Shown one piece after another: positions 43,663-56,100 of a DNA stretch of 64,000 bases. This DNA comes from Chenopodium formosanum (lineage: Eukaryota; Streptophyta; Magnoliopsida; Caryophyllales; Amaranthaceae): NCBI GenBank assembly GCA_024500155.1, contig CM044868.1, positions 37,549,665 through 37,613,664 of the forward strand. The letters run 5' to 3'. Position 1 is the first letter of the stretch, and the number at the start of each line of letters is the position of its first letter. The position numbers were made by a program, and so were the translations under genes. The notes beneath the pieces are model-generated. The model had not been told where the DNA came from. It did no database searches and saw nothing but the letters and a program-made list of their open reading frames with translations.

Positions 43663-46018
43663 CTACGGCGCCGAGGGAGGCAAACCCATTATCGCATAAA
43701 ACTCCGTCGTACGAGGAGTAACCTCTCCACCTGCTCCGGCTCTAGCTCCAGTATCAGCTCCAGTCTCCGCAGGAGGAGGAAAACTCAACGTGGGACCGGT
43801 CCACCCTAGATCAACCTGAGGCTGAGGCTGCGGAAGTTGCTGCGATGACGAGCCGACCTCGTACATCCCACCACCTCTAAGAGCCGAGGTAGCCTCTCCC
43901 TGGCCTACCGGCGCAGCATGAGCACCCTTAGAGGAGGAACAGTAGCCCTCTGCCACATCAGTACGGGCAGCCTCAGAACGACCACCCCGACCTCCCGAAG
44001 TAGTACGGCGATGCCTCGAGCTAGACCTCGCTGGATCCCTCCGCACCTCAGGTCTCGTGCGGGTACGAGAAGGAATAGGCTGACCCTGCAAAAGGAATTA
44101 AAATCATAAACAAGGCAAAATCAAAGTTGTGGTGCAAAAACATATGAAAAAAAGACTACCTCCTGAACAGCGTCATCTCGACGGCAAGTAGCCACGTTCC
44201 TCAGCCGGAGAAGCTGGCTCCGGAAGGCATCTATACATCGTGCCATCGCCGAAACCACCTCGCGCGAGAATTGTCAAAGAAATAAGTCAGTAAAAATGCA
44301 TAATATATATGGACGAATGTTGCAAATAAATAGGCTTACCCGAGTATGGTGGCGAGGAATCGACCGCTCCACGAAGCGCTCGTCCTCAAGAGCCGGAGGA
44401 ATCATCTCCTCAATCTGCCCGTATTTCTCCTGGTAATGGATAGACATACAGGGTGGCACGAACTCAGCAGCATCGCCCTGATAAAGAAAAACAAAGTCAG
44501 TGAAGCATTACTTGGGGGCTACTTAACGAAAGATAAAAGCAGAAAAATCGTACCGCCACATCCTCAGTCGGTACAGGAACTGGAGCTAACAACGACAGTA
44601 GCTCCTCCGCATAACATCGCCCAGGGATCATGCAAGATCGCCAAGGGGTACCAGCTCCCTCTGACATGCTCAACAACCTCGCGGCGTTAAACATGTGACG
44701 TGGTGGAGGAGCAGGAACGACAAAAATATCGGAGGAATGCTGTCTAGCAACCCTCTCTCCAAGGTATACGGTCGCTCCATAGGTCCCCAAGAAATAGAGA
44801 CGCTCAGCGGAATACTGCGCGGCTAACCCAGGGACTACCAGGCCGACCCACGGCCGGTACAACACCTCAGGCTCCTGCAAAGAATGTCAATCAGGCGAGA
44901 ATCTATCTAAAGCATCGCAAAATGGAAAATAAGAAAAGAATCATACCGTGATGATCCAATCTCGGACATACGCAGTAGACATCCCCACACGGCGGCTGCC
45001 CCAAGATGCACTCACTGGAAACCTGCGCGGCGACGGTCTCGCCGGCGCAGCAGAAGGGAAGCACTCGTAGAACCAGATCTACAAGGAGTTAAAATTATCA
45101 GCAAGTGCTAGCTAAAGTGTAGAGCTAAACTTTATAGGGAATAATGTTTACCTCTACGACCCTCCAAAAGTTGGACAAAGCAATATTCGTCCCAAAGGAC
45201 CGGTGTCAACACAAGTCCCTCAGCGCTCGAATGAAGTCAGCATAGGCCAAGCTGGCCCAGTCATAAGTCCTGATCCGATGTAGATCGCGGACGGCAGGAA
45301 GGTAGTAAAGCAGCGCCCTACTACCCTTGTCAGGGGAGAACGTCCATGACAACAAAATAAGCGCAAAGATGCACACCCGCTGCTCTTGGGTGGTCGCATC
45401 ATCGTCAAAAACCGCTGCCAGAGTCGAACGGCGAATCTCCTTAACGTTGAACTGAGACGACTCTACCTCAGCTCGAGCCGGAATGTTAATCAGCCCCAAA
45501 ATCTCCTCGACCTCAGGGGAAAAGACGTCGATCCCGCTGTCGAACGGCAGTGGCACAGAGCTAAACTCCAGTCCTGTGATGAGACTGAAGTCGGTAGGAG
45601 TGACCATCATCTCACCCCAAGGAAAGTGGAAAGTGTTGGTGGTGTCCCAAAAGAACTCCACCAGAGCACAAAGTACATGGTGACCCCCGCTGGAGGCAAC
45701 CATCGCCTCGGAGGTCTCGTACAGCGCAGCAAGACTGCAGGACTCCCATAGGAGTCTCGTCTTGACATCTATGGCGATGTACATCTTGTACAGATCGCCC
45801 AAACCATCACGGCCGGAGCCATGACAGTGCATCCTCCCAACGGTGATACCCCGTCTCACCCTCTCAGAAATGTGGTGGATGGGGGAAAAGAACAAGGTCC
45901 GCTCATCCCACTCAGGGAGTCGACCAAGCAAAGTGGACGGCTCGGCATCGTCCTCCACGGGCTCATACTCCCGTCGAATGTCTCAGGACCGTGAACCAGA
46001 ACCTCGTTGTCAAGCCAT
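43663..46018 (-). pseudogene. Six-exon plant mobile domain (PMD) gene, antisense gene 2 of the outer element
   Basis: Six exons on the minus strand: 46018-45152, 45078-44947, 44874-44554, 44477-44340, 44258-44160 and 44085-43663 (289, 44, 107, 46, 33 and 140 codons, then stop). The five introns are 72-81 bases, all GT...AG and all phase 0. Exon 1 has the PMD hallmark: WDTTNTFHFPWGEM, then TPTDFSLITGLEF (near 45640-45560). The C-terminal exon is Arg/Ser/Gly-rich and low complexity. PMD proteins are plant proteins of unclear biochemistry, known as host genes (MAIL1/MAIN) and inside transposons. Three in-frame TGA codons (46012-46010, 45985-45983, 45208-45206) interrupt exon 1, each explainable as CGA to TGA. 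Weakest splice call: acceptor of intron 4 at 44259. Confidence 0.85.
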
Positions 46019-46019
46019 G

Positions 46020-46488
46020 CTACATTGTGCAGAATTATCATAAATTAAGGTTCTATAATATCTAAGGTTCTCCTAGTCGCATGATACTATGTTCGCAAAA
46101 AACAAAGTACGTAGTACTAAAACAGAGCACAAATTCAAATTGAGCATAACGGCATTTTTCAAGCAATCAAACAATTTTTTGCAATAATATAGTAATTATT
46201 GTGACAATTTGGACAAGAATTTCTAGCAAAAATAACTAGAACGGGTCACATTGTATTCTCGACCTCAAGAGGTCCAACAATGGCAATTCGTTCATTTCTT
46301 CACCACATTGAGTCAAACAAGTCTCAAATTGCTCCCAAGGCAATATATAAACATAATCAAGAAATTTCATGGCATAAAATTTCACAAACAAAGAGAATTG
46401 AGCATTCTAAGTTTTGAAATTTCATGAAATTCGAAAATAAACACATGTAAAATTCATAAAAACCAGTGTGAGTTCGAGGAAAACTTAC
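46020..46488 (-). other. Possible 5' UTR intron of the PMD gene
   Basis: On the minus strand a consensus donor GTAAGT lies at 46488-46483 and an acceptor AATGTAG at 46020, right before the Met at 46018. Splicing 469 bases would bring the leader close to the TATA-like box at 46640-46634. Inferred only from splice-site words and distance. Confidence 0.35.
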
Positions 46489-46633
46489 ATAGATTGGGAA
46501 AGTGGATGAAATAAGCTTTGATTTACAACAAATTTGAGTGAATTTGGTTGAGAAACGAGCAAGAACGAATGAATTTTTGGAAACTTTTGAGCAAAAACGC
46601 GACGAGCAGCAGCGAAAATGAAGAAGAAAGGGG

Positions 46634-46766
46634 TATTTAAGGAATACCCTATCTTGGCACCAAGCGCTAGGCCTTGGCGTCAACGGATAGGGTTGGCGCC
46701 TGGGGCCAATCCCAGCGTCCAGCGCTACGGCCAGTTGTGTGGCGCTGATGTGTTTTCAGCGGCGCT
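46634..46766 (-). promoter_or_regulatory. Candidate promoter of the PMD gene: GGCGC cluster and TATA-like box
   Basis: GGCGC words fill 46663-46766 (AGCGCT, GGCGTC, GGCGCC, GGCGCT). The minus strand then has CTTAAATACCCC (TTAAATA at 46640-46634), 23 bases downstream. The Met is about 620 bases further, possibly after a leader intron. Confidence 0.5.
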
Positions 46767-47715
46767 AGGATGTTCAGCCACTCAGTGAGGTTGTTCTAAT
46801 TTTTTGCAATGTGTTTTGGGTTCCTTGGTACGCCTGTTAGCCCCTCTACGCAATTTGACACGATTTTTAGTAATCGGCTTAATTGCATAAAGTGATCGAC
46901 CTGATAAAAGATCGTCTCACTTAGCTTAAAGCGCCTAAACATTGGCTCATTGACAAAAGGCACCGACATAGTGGTTCATTCGCAAAAGGCACCGACGTAC
47001 AGGTTCAAAAGCAATAAAAGCGCCGACATTCAGGCATAGCGGAAGCAAAGTTCAAGCGAGCTTTTAAAGATCGACAAAGCGGAGATCTTCGGTAATTTCC
47101 TTAGAAAATTATCGCAACAAATGAGGATAGCTTCAAGCGAGGATATCTTCGACGGCATTCCCTAGATTGTGGAGAGTTGTCACAAACAACTGAAGGTGAT
47201 TTCAAGCAAAATTGTCTTCGATCATGTTCCCTTGGACGTGGAAGATGGCCACATAGCAGAAGAGGATTGTTTCAAGCGAAGTAATCTTCGATAGTATTCC
47301 CTTGGACGTGGAATATTATCAATGCGGAAGAGGATTGTTTCAAGCGAAGCAATCTTCAATGGTATTCCCTTAGACGTGGAATATTATCAAAGCGAAAGAG
47401 GATCGTTTCAAGCGGAGCAGTCTTCTATATGGGAAGCTGTTACAAGCGTAGCGATTTTCAAGCGGGATGGCATTCTCTTGGCAGGAGGTCATCAAAACAA
47501 CAGTAATGCAGCAGCAAATCGGTTACCTTCAGAGACGTGTGCTCGACGGTGCAAGATACGCGTTTCATAACTCTTTTATCTGTTTAACTAACGCTAGTTT
47601 GCAGGTATCGGCGTTACAAGAGTGATTTAGGATCGCAGAACGTTCTGAATCATTCTCCGTCCCTATCGATACTTTGACTTTTGTTTTTGAAACTCGCGTT
47701 TCTCCAAACTCAGTC
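46767..47715 (+). repeat. Pre-LTR region with diverged tandem repeats, outer element
   Basis: From about 47060 to 47470 a unit of 58-72 bases recurs six times, marked by TTTCAAGCGA, ATCTTCGAT and TTCCCTTGGACGTGGAA. Positions 47610-47729 closely match the gag-only element upstream of its 3' LTR (34340-34460 on the other strand). No coding signal. Tandem repeats in this position are known for Ogre-type elements and are a proposed source of satellites. Confidence 0.75.
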
Positions 47716-47725
47716 AAAGTAGGGG
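47716..47725 (+). other. Polypurine tract of the outer element
   Basis: AAAGTAGGGG, followed by CTTC and the TG of the 3' LTR at 47730. It matches the tract of the gag-only element. Confidence 0.8.
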
Positions 47726-47729
47726 CTTC

Positions 47730-49612
47730 TGTAGACACCCATTTGTGTCTCCCCAAAACCAAACCCTGTGATGAGTACGTTTCACGTCGAATCATAATCG
47801 AATGAAGTGAAAGTGTAGAAAGTTTAGTGTTGCGAATAGTTTTAATTTCTTTTTTCTTCTCTTTTTTTTTGAAAACTTATTTTAAGAAAAAATAGCCAAT
47901 ACAGTTTGGTTGGTCCATGATATGGGTCCAATAGTAGTGTGATTGGATGGGTCTTGACAAGAGCTTTCCAACAATATATTATAAGCCCAATTCCAATGAA
48001 TATTGAGGAAGTTATGGCCAATTTACTAAACTGGGCTCGTTTTGAGCCTTATATGTGACCCAATGATCTAGGGGAGGGCCTAATATGGATTTATCATTCC
48101 TAATGCAATTAGGAATGGTTTTAGTCTTCTATATTCTTCTAGAAGGTTATTTTCATTCCTAATTCAATTATTATTGATAAATTGACTTTTGTTGACTTTA
48201 CAGGGTTTTAATTAAAATCAAAGAACATATTTTGAGGAAAATACTAATTTATCCTCCTATACGGAAATTTTTATCCGATTTTAAGAAAACACGTGAATTT
48301 TCAGATCAGCGCCAAACGCCAGCTGTAGCGCCTGGCGCTACGCTTGGCGTCTGGCGCTAGCATTGGCGCCTGGCGCTAATGTTGGCGTCTAGCGACAATA
48401 GCCAACGTTGGCGCTAATTAATTTTTATTTGCACCAAAACTCTGTTTTGATATTTTATCCTTTTGGCTGATTTTCTTTATAAATAACGTCGTAAAAACTC
48501 CGTTTTCATTCACCAATTCTCACCAACAATCATCCATTCTCTCTCATTCTCTTCTCTAATCTACCAACTCTCATCAAGTTTTTCTTATTCTCTCTCTCTC
48601 TCTCTTGTTCTAAACTAGCTTCTTTTACATACAAAATTCCGTATTCATTAGATCTAGATACACCTAGCCATATTCGAAGTTGTCTTCGCCCTAGACGTGA
48701 AAGGTTTAATTTCTGAGGGTTTGGTCTCAAATCTCTCTTTCAATCTTTTAATTTAATTGTTTTTTTATTATTTTCCTTGAAGTTACTAACGCGTGTATTT
48801 TGTTATTAGAAAGAGGTACGAGACATCCAAGTAAGTGCTTTAATTGATTTTATTGATGTTATTATATAGAAATCATGTCTAGGGTAACTTTAATATGATT
48901 AAAAATATGATGCTTCCTATGTTCTTCCTAATATTTATGATTGTTAGTATCATTTTAGGGTTAAATATTTGATTCTTATTGTTAGTGACATGCTAGGGTT
49001 TGTTATTAATCTTGTTAGAATCATGCCTAGGATCTTGCTATTATTATGCTTTAACATGATTATTATTATTATGATGATTATTATTATGTTGCTTGATATT
49101 TATTATTTATTGCTTGATCACACCTTTTATGCTTGTTTAAAGGGAATTTGGTACTTGTAATCACGCTTAATAAGATAGTAATAATCTTGTTTAGGGTTAA
49201 TTTGATTATAATTCAAGTGATCGCCAATAATAGTTTATTTGTGCATTAATGTTCAACCAATATAGACAAACAGGTTTAGGGTAATCCTATTGATTGCATG
49301 TTAGTCAGAAAGCGCACATGAATACGATCAGAATAAAGTAGAGGCCCATTATTAGGGCAGGTTCAATCTCTTTTAGGTTGGATTTGTACCTTCATCCCCG
49401 AACCCTATTTGGTTCAAGACCTATTGGAGTTGACGATCTCTTGGATCGTTAAGGGGTGTAACCTTCACCTCGTGACAGGTTAACAAGTTCCTAAAAAAAC
49501 TTGTTTGCGACTATTTTGCTCTATCTTCTTTCCCTTTGAATACCACCATACTTTAGTGTATGATCACAGTGGGGTTCAAGCTAGGGGTTTAACGCTTGAA
49601 ATATTCCCTACA
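47730..49612 (+). repeat. 3' LTR of the outer element
   Basis: This 1,883-bp partner of 6514-8401 has a GGCGC cluster at 48308-48415, 45 nt longer than in the 5' copy (48331-48375 extra), and TATAAATA at 48478-48485. The ATT tract is short (about 49059-49088). Ends CCCTACA and is followed by the target copy taaac. Confidence 0.93.
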
Positions 49613-50146
49613 TAAACACATTCAAACATAGTTTTTGAATCAAATCAAAGTCAAACACTTCAAACAAAGCTTTTCGAATCAAATGAAAGTTAAACACATT
49701 AAAACAAATCTTTTTAGATCGAAATACAGTCAAACAAATTCAAACAAAGCTTTATGTATCAAAAGAAAGTCAAACACATTCTAAAAATTCTTTTTGAATT
49801 GAAAAAAAGTAAAACACATACAAACAAAGCTTTTTGAATCAAAAGAATGTCAAACACATTCAAACAAAGCTTTTTAAATCAAATGAAAGTCAATCACATT
49901 CAAACAAATATTTTTAAATCATATGAAAGTCAAACATATTCAAACATATATTTTTGAATCAAATAAAAGTCAAACACATTCAAACAAAGCTTTATGTATC
50001 AAATGCAAGTCAAACACATTCAAATAAATCTTTTTGAATCTAAATAAAGTCAAACACATTCAAACAAAGCTTTTTGAATCAAATGAAAGTCAAACACATT
50101 CAAACAAAGCTTTTTGAATTAAATGAAATTTAAACACATTCAAAAA

Positions 50147-53100
50147 AAGCTTTTTGAATCAAATGAAATATAATACATTCAAACATAGCTTTTTGAATCA
50201 AATGAAATTTAAACACATTCAAACAAATCTTTTTAAATCAAATGAAAGTCAAACACATTCAAACATAGCTTTTTGAATCAAATGAAAATCAAGCACATTC
50301 AAACAAAGCTTTTTGAATAAAATGAAAGTCAAACACATTCAAATAAATCTTTTTGAATCGAAATAAAGTCGAACACATTCAAACTAAGCTTTTTGAATCA
50401 AATGAAAGTAAAACACACTCTAACAATTCTTTTTGAATCGAAAAAAGTATAAAACATTCAAACAAATATTTTTAAATCATATGAAAGTCAAACATATTAA
50501 AACATAGCATTTTGAATCAAATGAAAGTCAAACACATTCAAACATAGCTTTTTTAATCAAATAAAAGTCAAACACATTCAAACAAAACTTTTTAAATAAA
50601 ATGAAAGTCAAACACATTTAAACATAACTTTTTGAATCAAATGAAAGTTAAACACATTCAAACATAGCTTTTAAAATCAAATGAAAGTCAAACACATTCA
50701 TACAAAGCTTTTTAAATCAAATGAAAGTCAAACACATTCAAATAAATCTTTTTGAATCGAATTAAAGTCAAACACATTCAAACAAAGCTTTTTGAATCAA
50801 CTGAAAGTCAAACACATTCAAACAAATATTTCTAAATCATAAGAAAGTCAAACATATTCAAACATAGCTTTTTAAATCAAATTAAAGACAAACACATTTA
50901 AACAAAGCTTTTTAAATCAAATAAAAGTCAAACACATTCAAACATATCTTTTTGAATCAAATGAAATTTAAACACATTCAAACAAATCATTTTAAATCAA
51001 ATGAAAGTCAAACACGTTCAAACATAGATTTTTGAATCAAATGAAAGTCAAGCACATTCAAACAAAGCTTTTTGAATAAAATAAAAGTCAAACACATTCA
51101 AATAAATCTTTTTGAATCGAAATAAAGTCAAACACATTCAAACAAAGCTTTTTGAATCAAATAAAGTCAAACACATTCAAACATAGCTTTTTGAATCAAA
51201 TGATAGTCAAACACATTCAAACAAATCTTTTTAAATCAAATGAAAGTGAAACACCTTCAAACAAAGCTTTTTGAATCAAATAAAAGTTAAACACATTCAA
51301 ACATAGCTTTTTGCATCAAATGAAAGTCAAACACATTCAAACAAAGCTTTTTAAATCAAATGAAAGTCAAACACATTCAAATAAATCTTTTTGAATAAAA
51401 CTAAAGTCAAAAACACTTAAACTAAGCTATTTTAACTAAATGAAAGTCAAACACATTCAAACAAATATTTTTAAATCATATGAAAGTCAAACACATTCAA
51501 ACATAGCTTTTTGAATCAAATGAAAGTCAAACACATTCAAACAAAGCTTTTTGAATCAAATGAAAGTCAAACACATTCAATCAAATCTTTTTAGATTGAA
51601 ATAAAGTCAAACACATTCAAACAAAGCTTTTAAAATTAAATGAAAGTCAAACACATTCAAACGAAGGTTTTTGAATCAAATGAAATTTAAACATATTAAA
51701 ACAAATCTGTTCGAATAAAAATAAAGTAAAACAAATTCAAACAAAGCTTTTTGAATAAAAAAAAAAAGTCAAACACATTCAAACAAACTTTTTGAATCAA
51801 ATGAAAGTCAAACACATACAGAAAATCTTTTAAAATCAAATGAAAGTCAAACACATTAAAACATAGCTTTTTGAATCAAATGAAAGTCAAACACATTCAA
51901 ATAAAAACACATTAAAACATAGCTTTTTGAATCAAATGAAAGTCAAACACATTCAAATAAAGTTTTTCGAATCAAATGAAAGTCAAACACATTCATATAA
52001 ATCTTTTTGAATTGAAATAAAGTCAAACACATTCAAACAAAGCTTTTTGAATCAAATGAAAGTCAAACACATTCTGACAATTCTTTTTGAATCGAAAAAA
52101 AGTAAAACACATTCAAACAAATATTTTTAAATCATATGAAAGTCAATCATATTAAAACATAGCATTTTGAATCAAATGAAAGTCAAACACAATTAAACAT
52201 AGCTTTTTTAATCAAATGAAAGTCAAACACATTTAAACAAATCTTTTTAAATCAAATGAAAGTCAAACAAATTCAAACAAAGCTTTTTGAATCAAATGAA
52301 AATCAAACACAGTCAAATAAATCTATTTGAATTAATAAAATTCAAAACCATTTTAACAAATCTTTTTAGATCGAAATTCAGTGAATTAATTCTCTTTAGA
52401 TCGAAATTCAGTCAAACACATTCTAACAATTCTTTTTGTATAGAAAAAAAGTAAAACACATTCAAACAAATTTTTTTGAGTCAAAAGAAAGTCAAACACA
52501 TTCAACCAAAGCTTTTTTAATCAAAATAAAGTCAAACACATTCAAATATAGCTCTTTGAATAAAATTAAAGTCAAACACATTCAAACAAAGCTTTTTGAA
52601 ACAAATGAAAGTCAAACACATTCAAACAAATCTTTTTACATCGAAATACAATCAAACACATTCAAACAAAGCATTTTGAATAAAAAGAAAGTCAAACACA
52701 TTCAAACAAGCTTTTTGAATCAAATGAAAGTCAAACACATTTAAACAAATCTTACAAAATCAAATGAAAGTCAAACAAATTCAAACATAGCTTTTTGAAT
52801 CAAATGAAAGTCAAACACATTCAAACAACGTTTTTTGAATCAAATGAAAGTCAAACACGTTCAAAAAAACCTTTTTGAATCAAATATAATCAAACAATTC
52901 TTTTTGAATAAAAAAAATTAAACTCATTCAAACAAAGCTTTCTGAATCAAAAGAAAGTAAAATACGTTCTAACAAAGCTTTTTGAATTAATTGAAAGTCA
53001 AACACATTCAAACAAATCTTTTTAAATCAAATGAAAGTCAAACACATTCAAACAATTCCTTTTGAATCAAATGAAAGTCAAACACATTCAAATTAATCTT

Positions 53101-56100
53101 TTTGAATCGAAATAAAGTCATACACAATCAAATAAAGCTTTTTGAATCAAATGACAGTCAAACACATTCAAACAAAGCTTTTTGAATCGAAAAAAGTAAA
53201 AACACATTCAAACAAAGAATTTTGAATCAAAAGAAAGTCAAACACATTCAAACAAAGTTTTTTTGAATCAAATGAAAGTTAAAAACATTCAAACAAATCT
53301 TTTTAAACCATATGAAAGCCAAACACATTCAAACATAGCTTTTTGAATCAAACGAAAGTCTAACACATTTAAACAAAGCTTTTTGAATCAAATGAAAGTC
53401 AAACATATTTAAGCATCCTTTTTTTATTAAATGAAAGTCAAACACATTCAAATAAATCTTTTTGAATCGAAATAAAGTCAAACATATTCAAACAAAACTT
53501 TTTGAATCAAATGAAAGTCAAACACATTCAAAAATGCTTTTTAAATCAAATGAAATTTAAACACATTCAAACAAATCTTTTTGGATAGTAATACAGTCAA
53601 ACACATTCAAACAAAACATTATGAATTAAAAGAAAGTCAAACACATTCAAACAATTCTTTTTGAATTGAAAAAAGTAAAAACACATTCAAACAAATCTTT
53701 TTAAACCATATGAAAGTCAAACACATTAAAACAAAGTTTTTTGAATCAAATATAAGTAAAAAAACATTCAAAAAAATCTTTTTAAACCATATGAAAGCCA
53801 AACATATTCAAACATAGCTTTTTTAACCAAATGTAAGTCAAACACATTCAAATTAACCTTTTTGAATCGAAATAAAGTCAAACACAATCAAATAAAGCTT
53901 TTTGAATCAAATTAAAGTCAAACACATTCAAACAAAGCTTTTTGAATCAAATGAAATTTAAACACTTTCAAATAAATACTTTTGGATCGAAATACAGTCA
54001 CACACATTCAAACAAAGCTTTACGAATCAAAAGAAAATCAAACACAATCAAACAAATATTTTTGAATCGAAAAAAGTAAAAACACAGTCAAACAAAGCAT
54101 TTTGAATCAAAAGAGATTCGAACTCATTCAAACAAAGTTTATTGAATCAAATGAAAGTAAAAAACATTCAAACAAATCTTTTTAAACCAAATGAAAGCCA
54201 AACACATTCAAACATAGCTTTTTGAATCAAATGAAAGTCTAACACATTTAAACAAAGCTTTTTGAATCAAAAGAAAGTCAAACACATTCAAACAAATCTT
54301 TTTAGATCGAAATTCAGTCAATTACATTCAAACAAAGCTTTAGAAATCAAAAGTAAGTCAAAAACATTCTAATAATTCTTTTTGAATCGAACAAAAGTAT
54401 AACACATTCAAACAAATATTTTTAAATCATATAAAATTCAAACATATTCAAACATAGATTTGTAAATCAAATGAAAGACAAACACATTCAAACATAGCTT
54501 TTTAAATTAAATGAAAGTCAAACACATTCAAACAAATCTTTTTAAATCAGATGAAAGTAAAACACATTCAAAAAAAGCTTTTTGAATCAAATGAAATATA
54601 ATACATTCAAACAAAGCTTTTTAAATCAACTAAAATCCAAACTCATTCAAAAAAGTTTTTTGAATTAAATGAAAGTCAAACACATTCAAACAAATAATTC
54701 TAAATCATATGAAAGTCAACCATATTCAAACATAGCTTTTTAAATCAAATGAATCATATGAAAGTCAACCATATTCAAACATAGCTTTTTAAATCAAATG
54801 AAAGACAAACACATTTAAACAAAGCTTTTTGAATAAAATTGAAAATCAAACACATTCAAATAAATCCTTTTGGATCGAAATACAGTGACACACATTCAAA
54901 CAAAGCTTTATGAATCAAAAGAAAGTCAAACACATTCAAACAATTCTTTTTGAATCGAAAAAAGTAAAAAACACATTCAAAGAAAGCTTTTTGAATCAAA
55001 AGAAAGTCAAACACATTTAAACAAAGTTTATTGAATCAGATGAAAGTAAAAAACATTCAAACAAATCTTTTTAAACCATATAAAAGCCAAACACATTCAA
55101 TCATATCTTTTTGAATCAAATGAAAGTCTAACACATTAAAAAAAAACTTTTTGAATCAAATGAAAGTCAAACACATTCAAACATATCTTTTTAGATCAAA
55201 ATTCAGTCAAACACATTCTAACTAAGCTTTAGGAATCAAAAGAAAGTCAAACACATTCTAATAATTCTTTTAGAATCGAACGAAAGTATAACATGTTCAA
55301 ACAATTATTTTTGAATCATATAAAATTCAAACATTTTCAAACATAGCTTTTTAAATCAAATGAAAGTCAAACACATTCAAACATAGCTTTTTAAATTAAA
55401 TGAAAGTCAAACACATTCAAACAAATCTTTTTAAATCAGATGAAAGTCAAACACATTCAAATAAAGTTTTTTGAATCAAATAAAATATAATACATTCAAA
55501 CAAAGCTTTTTGAATCAACTGAAAGCCAAACTCATTCAAAAAAACTTTTTGAATTAAACGAAAGTCAAACACATTCAAACAAATATTTCTAAATCATATG
55601 AAAGTCAAACATATTCAAACATAGCTTTTTAAATCAAATGAAAGACAAACACATTTAAACAAAGCTTTTTGAATAAAATTGAAAGTCAAACACATTCAAA
55701 TAAATCCTTTTGGATCAAAATACAGTCACACACATTCAAACAAAGCTTTATGAATCAAAAGAAAGTCAAACACATTCAAACAATTCTTTTTGAATCGAAA
55801 AAAGTAAAAAAACACATTCAAACAAAGGTTTTTGAATCAAAAGAAAGTCAAACACATTCAAACAAAGTTTATTGAATCAAATGAAAGTAAAAAACATTCA
55901 AACAAATCTTTTTAAACCATATGAAAGTTAAACACATTCAAACATATCTTTTTGAATCAAATGAAACTCTAACATATTTAAACAAAGCTTTTTGAATCAA
56001 ATGAAAGTCAAACACATTCAAACAAATCTTTTTAGATCGAAATTCAGTTAAACACATTCAATAAAATCTTTAGGAATAAAAAAAAAGTCAAACACATTCT

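Larger units (their letters stand above)
6514..49612 (+). mobile_element. Ty3/gypsy Tat/Ogre-like LTR retrotransposon (outer element)
   Basis: The LTRs are 6514-8401 and 47730-49612, both starting TGTAGACACC and ending CCCTATA or CCCTACA. Internal order on the plus strand is PBS, leader of about 1.7 kb, gag, protease, RT, RNase H, archaeal-type RNase H and integrase ending at 30960. Two minus-strand genes and a tandem-repeat tract follow before the polypurine tract. The span is 43.1 kb; subtracting four nested insertions (11,258, 2,756, 9,394 and 491 bp, plus target duplications) leaves about 19.2 kb, within the size range known for Ogre-type elements. The second RNase H and antisense genes after pol are known Tat-lineage traits. 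The reading frames carry many stops and frameshifts, so the copy is dead. Confidence 0.93.

Noticed and set aside
43663..46018. PMD gene as an independent host gene
   Set aside because: It lies inside the LTR-bounded element in the slot where Tat elements carry antisense genes, and its candidate promoter uses the element's own motif.
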